From NCBI RefSeq assembly GCF_031458175.1, contig NZ_JAVDXX010000001.1:1612001-1676000 (forward strand): a stretch of 64,000 bases of DNA, in the 5' to 3' direction. A model generated the notes under the pieces. That model had not been told where the DNA came from, searched no databases, and saw only the letters and a list, made by a program, of their open reading frames with translations. This stretch comes from Pseudoglutamicibacter albus. Lineage in GTDB: Bacteria; Actinomycetota; Actinomycetes; Actinomycetales; Micrococcaceae. Position numbers and translations under genes: made by a program. Positions 62,607 through 64,000 of the stretch are shown piece after piece. Within the stretch, counting starts at the first letter, position 1, and each line of letters begins with the position of its first letter.

Positions 62607-64000
62607 TCACTCAGCGAGCGTGTACCGGCCGGAAACAGCCTTCACCAACGCTTCCGCTTCAGTCTGCAGGCGCGGGTCTTCACCGCGCGCTAGGAGTGCA
62701 TACTCAATTCTACGCTTGCCGGCCTCATCGGGGTCTGAAACCTTGAACCATACGCGGCGGCGCGGAATGAACAGAGAGGCCAATAGGCCGGCCACAGCGA
62801 GCATCGAGAACCCGAGCAACCACGGCTTGCCCGGATCATGGTGGACCTCGATGCCGATGAACCTCTTCAGCCCATCAAACCGGATGGTCCCTTTACCTTC
62901 CGGCAGCTTATATTCGCGGTTCTGCGGGTTCAGTCCCAGCACGATGCCGCCGGCCTCTAGTTTGCGGGAGTTCAGCTGGGTCATCTTCTCGGTTTTGAGC
63001 ACATACACGTTCTGCGGGGCGCCGGTCTCAAGGCCGAGGTCGCCATAGTAGGAGTCCAGGTTCAGGGATGGTGCGAGCGCTTCCGGGTCGCCTGAATAGG
63101 CAACCCCGTTCTCGCCCATCACCGTAGTTGGGAGGAAGAAACCCTGGAAACCCAGCTGGGTTGGCTTGGCGTCAGGGACCTTCAAAACCACGAGCGACAT
63201 GTAGGACGGGTCCTGTGGTTGGGCAACCACGGGGCCGGAGAATGCGACATTGCCTTCCCCGTCTGTCACGGTGATCATCGGGGCGTAACCGTTACCGAGC
63301 AAGTAAATGTCCGTTCCGGCTACGCGGAGCGGCTCATTGACTTTGAGCTTTTCGGTGACCCATTCGGCATCGGGGCTGTGGCGAACATCCAGGTTCGCTT
63401 CATAGTCGATCGGTTGCCCGTATTTGCCGTCCGCTCGTTCTTGGCGGTCAAACTGGATCTTGAAATCCTTGAGTTTCAGCTGGAACGGTTGCAGGTTTTC
63501 AGCTTTGAACCGTTGCCCGGGGGAGAACTGGTCATAGGCGATCAACGTGTTCGTGAACCCCTCCCCTTGCACGATGATGCGTTGCCCGTTGTATCCGAAC
63601 AGGCCACCTACCGCCACGGCGATCAGCACGCCGATCAGCGAGACGTGGAACGTGAGGTTGCCCCATTCGCGTAAGTAGCCGCGCTCAGCGGCAACCGAGA
63701 CCTGCCCCTTGTTTTCCTCTATGGAGGTCCGGTAGCGGCGTTTACGCAAGATGCTGCGCAGGGTTTGCGCGATCTCTTCGCTATCGCCTTGGTTGGCTTT
63801 AAGCTCGATGACGCCGTTGACTGGCATCCGGTTCAGACGGACTGGGGTGCGTGCTGGCGGGCGTACGGTTGCCCGTGCGTGTTGGCGGGCGCGCGGGATC
63901 ACGCAACCGATGAGGGAAACGAACAGCAGCAGGTAGATCGCTGAGAACCAAACGGATGTGAAGACGTCGAAGAGCTGAAGTTTGTCGAGGATGGGGCCTG
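62607..64000 (-). CDS. resB: ResB/Ccs1-family cytochrome c biogenesis protein, 5' end cut by window
   Basis: Partial; the N-terminus lies past 64000. At the edge the frame reads LDKLQLFDVFTSVWFSAIYL then LFVSLIGCVIPRARQH, a typical ResB helix. Further on come WGNLTFHVSLIGVLIAVAVG, a large outside domain (about 300 residues) and a last helix PWLLGFSMLAVAGLLASLF. It works with CcsB to attach haem to apocytochrome c. An internal start near 63902 was rejected because the coding frame clearly continues upstream. Confidence 0.94.
   Translation of the reverse strand, partial: GPILDKLQLFDVFTSVWFSAIYLLLFVSLIGCVIPRARQHARATVRPPARTPVRLNRMPVNGVIELKANQGDSEEIAQTLRSILRKRRYRTSIEENKGQVSVAAERGYLREWGNLTFHVSLIGVLIAVAVGGLFGYNGQRIIVQGEGFTNTLIAYDQFSPGQRFKAENLQPFQLKLKDFKIQFDRQERADGKYGQPIDYEANLDVRHSPDAEWVTEKLKVNEPLRVAGTDIYLLGNGYAPMITVTDGEGNVAFSGPVVAQPQDPSYMSLVVLKVPDAKPTQLGFQGFFLPTTVMGENGVAYSGDPEALAPSLNLDSYYGDLGLETGAPQNVYVLKTEKMTQLNSRKLEAGGIVLGLNPQNREYKLPEGKGTIRFDGLKRFIGIEVHHDPGKPWLLGFSMLAVAGLLASLFIPRRRVWFKVSDPDEAGKRRIEYALLARGEDPRLQTEAEALVKAVSGRYTLAE

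Noticed and set aside
63751-63936. resB start near 63902
   Set aside because: The coding frame continues upstream to the window edge with a typical ResB helix, so the gene is simply cut by the window.

Overview
The window is high-GC chromosomal DNA from an actinobacterium, most likely Micrococcales and Micrococcaceae-like (Arthrobacter or Pseudoglutamicibacter relatives). This rests on GTG/TTG starts, dense 4-bp stop/start overlaps, a complete menaquinone set that includes a MenJ-type reductase, System II cytochrome c biogenesis genes, and DUF4229 and PLDc_N membrane proteins near menA. Species assignment is inference; no rRNA is present.

Layout. 1-3060: trans-sulfuration pair (metB, cut by the window edge, and cbs) and a HhH-GPD DNA glycosylase. 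3105-6800: a TetR regulator overlapping a rifampicin-phosphotransferase-like gene, then a lipoprotein gene broken by three frameshifts. 7049-13527: tRNA-Tyr, a YajQ-family gene, htpX, a ferredoxin-NADP reductase and a metP-metS type amino-acid transporter. 13085-14070: a SUKH-like gene coupled to a HIT hydrolase. 14133-22612: polyprenyl diphosphate synthase, menJ, menG, menF, menD, a membrane protein and menC. 22761-28851: a PAP2 phosphatase, a branched-chain 2-oxoacid dehydrogenase operon (E1alpha-E1beta-E2), and divergent Lrp and MarR regulators. 28861-52427: a phenylacetate (paa) catabolic island (paaG, paaABCDE, paaI, paaK, paaR, paaZ, paaH, paaF, paaJ), interrupted by an amino-acid ABC transporter, an unrecognised large protein, an oligopeptidase B-like peptidase, an intact IS481-family element and a ThDP enzyme. 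52605-64000: a dicarboxylate symporter, a hotdog thioesterase, a YhhN protein, menB-menE-menA, small membrane proteins, a secreted phospholipase A2-like protein with a co-transcribed membrane protein, and ccsB/resB, the last running off the window.

How it works together. The paa genes encode CoA activation, ring epoxidation, isomerisation, ring opening/oxidation and beta-oxidation to acetyl-CoA and succinyl-CoA. Three near-identical 17-bp sites (upstream of paaA, paaI and paaZ) fit one TetR-type operator, and the TetR gene next to paaK is the obvious candidate for binding them. The menaquinone genes (menF, D, C, E, B, A, G, J and the side-chain synthase) occur in three blocks with no obvious menH.

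The best candidates for new biology are the secreted phospholipase A2-like gene with its membrane partner (59967-61301), the TetR-coupled rifampicin phosphotransferase with a palindromic operator candidate (5474-6113), the IS481 copy whose transposase stop codon lies in the duplicated target, and the unrecognised tail-anchored protein at 36481. I saw no CRISPR array, prophage or rRNA.
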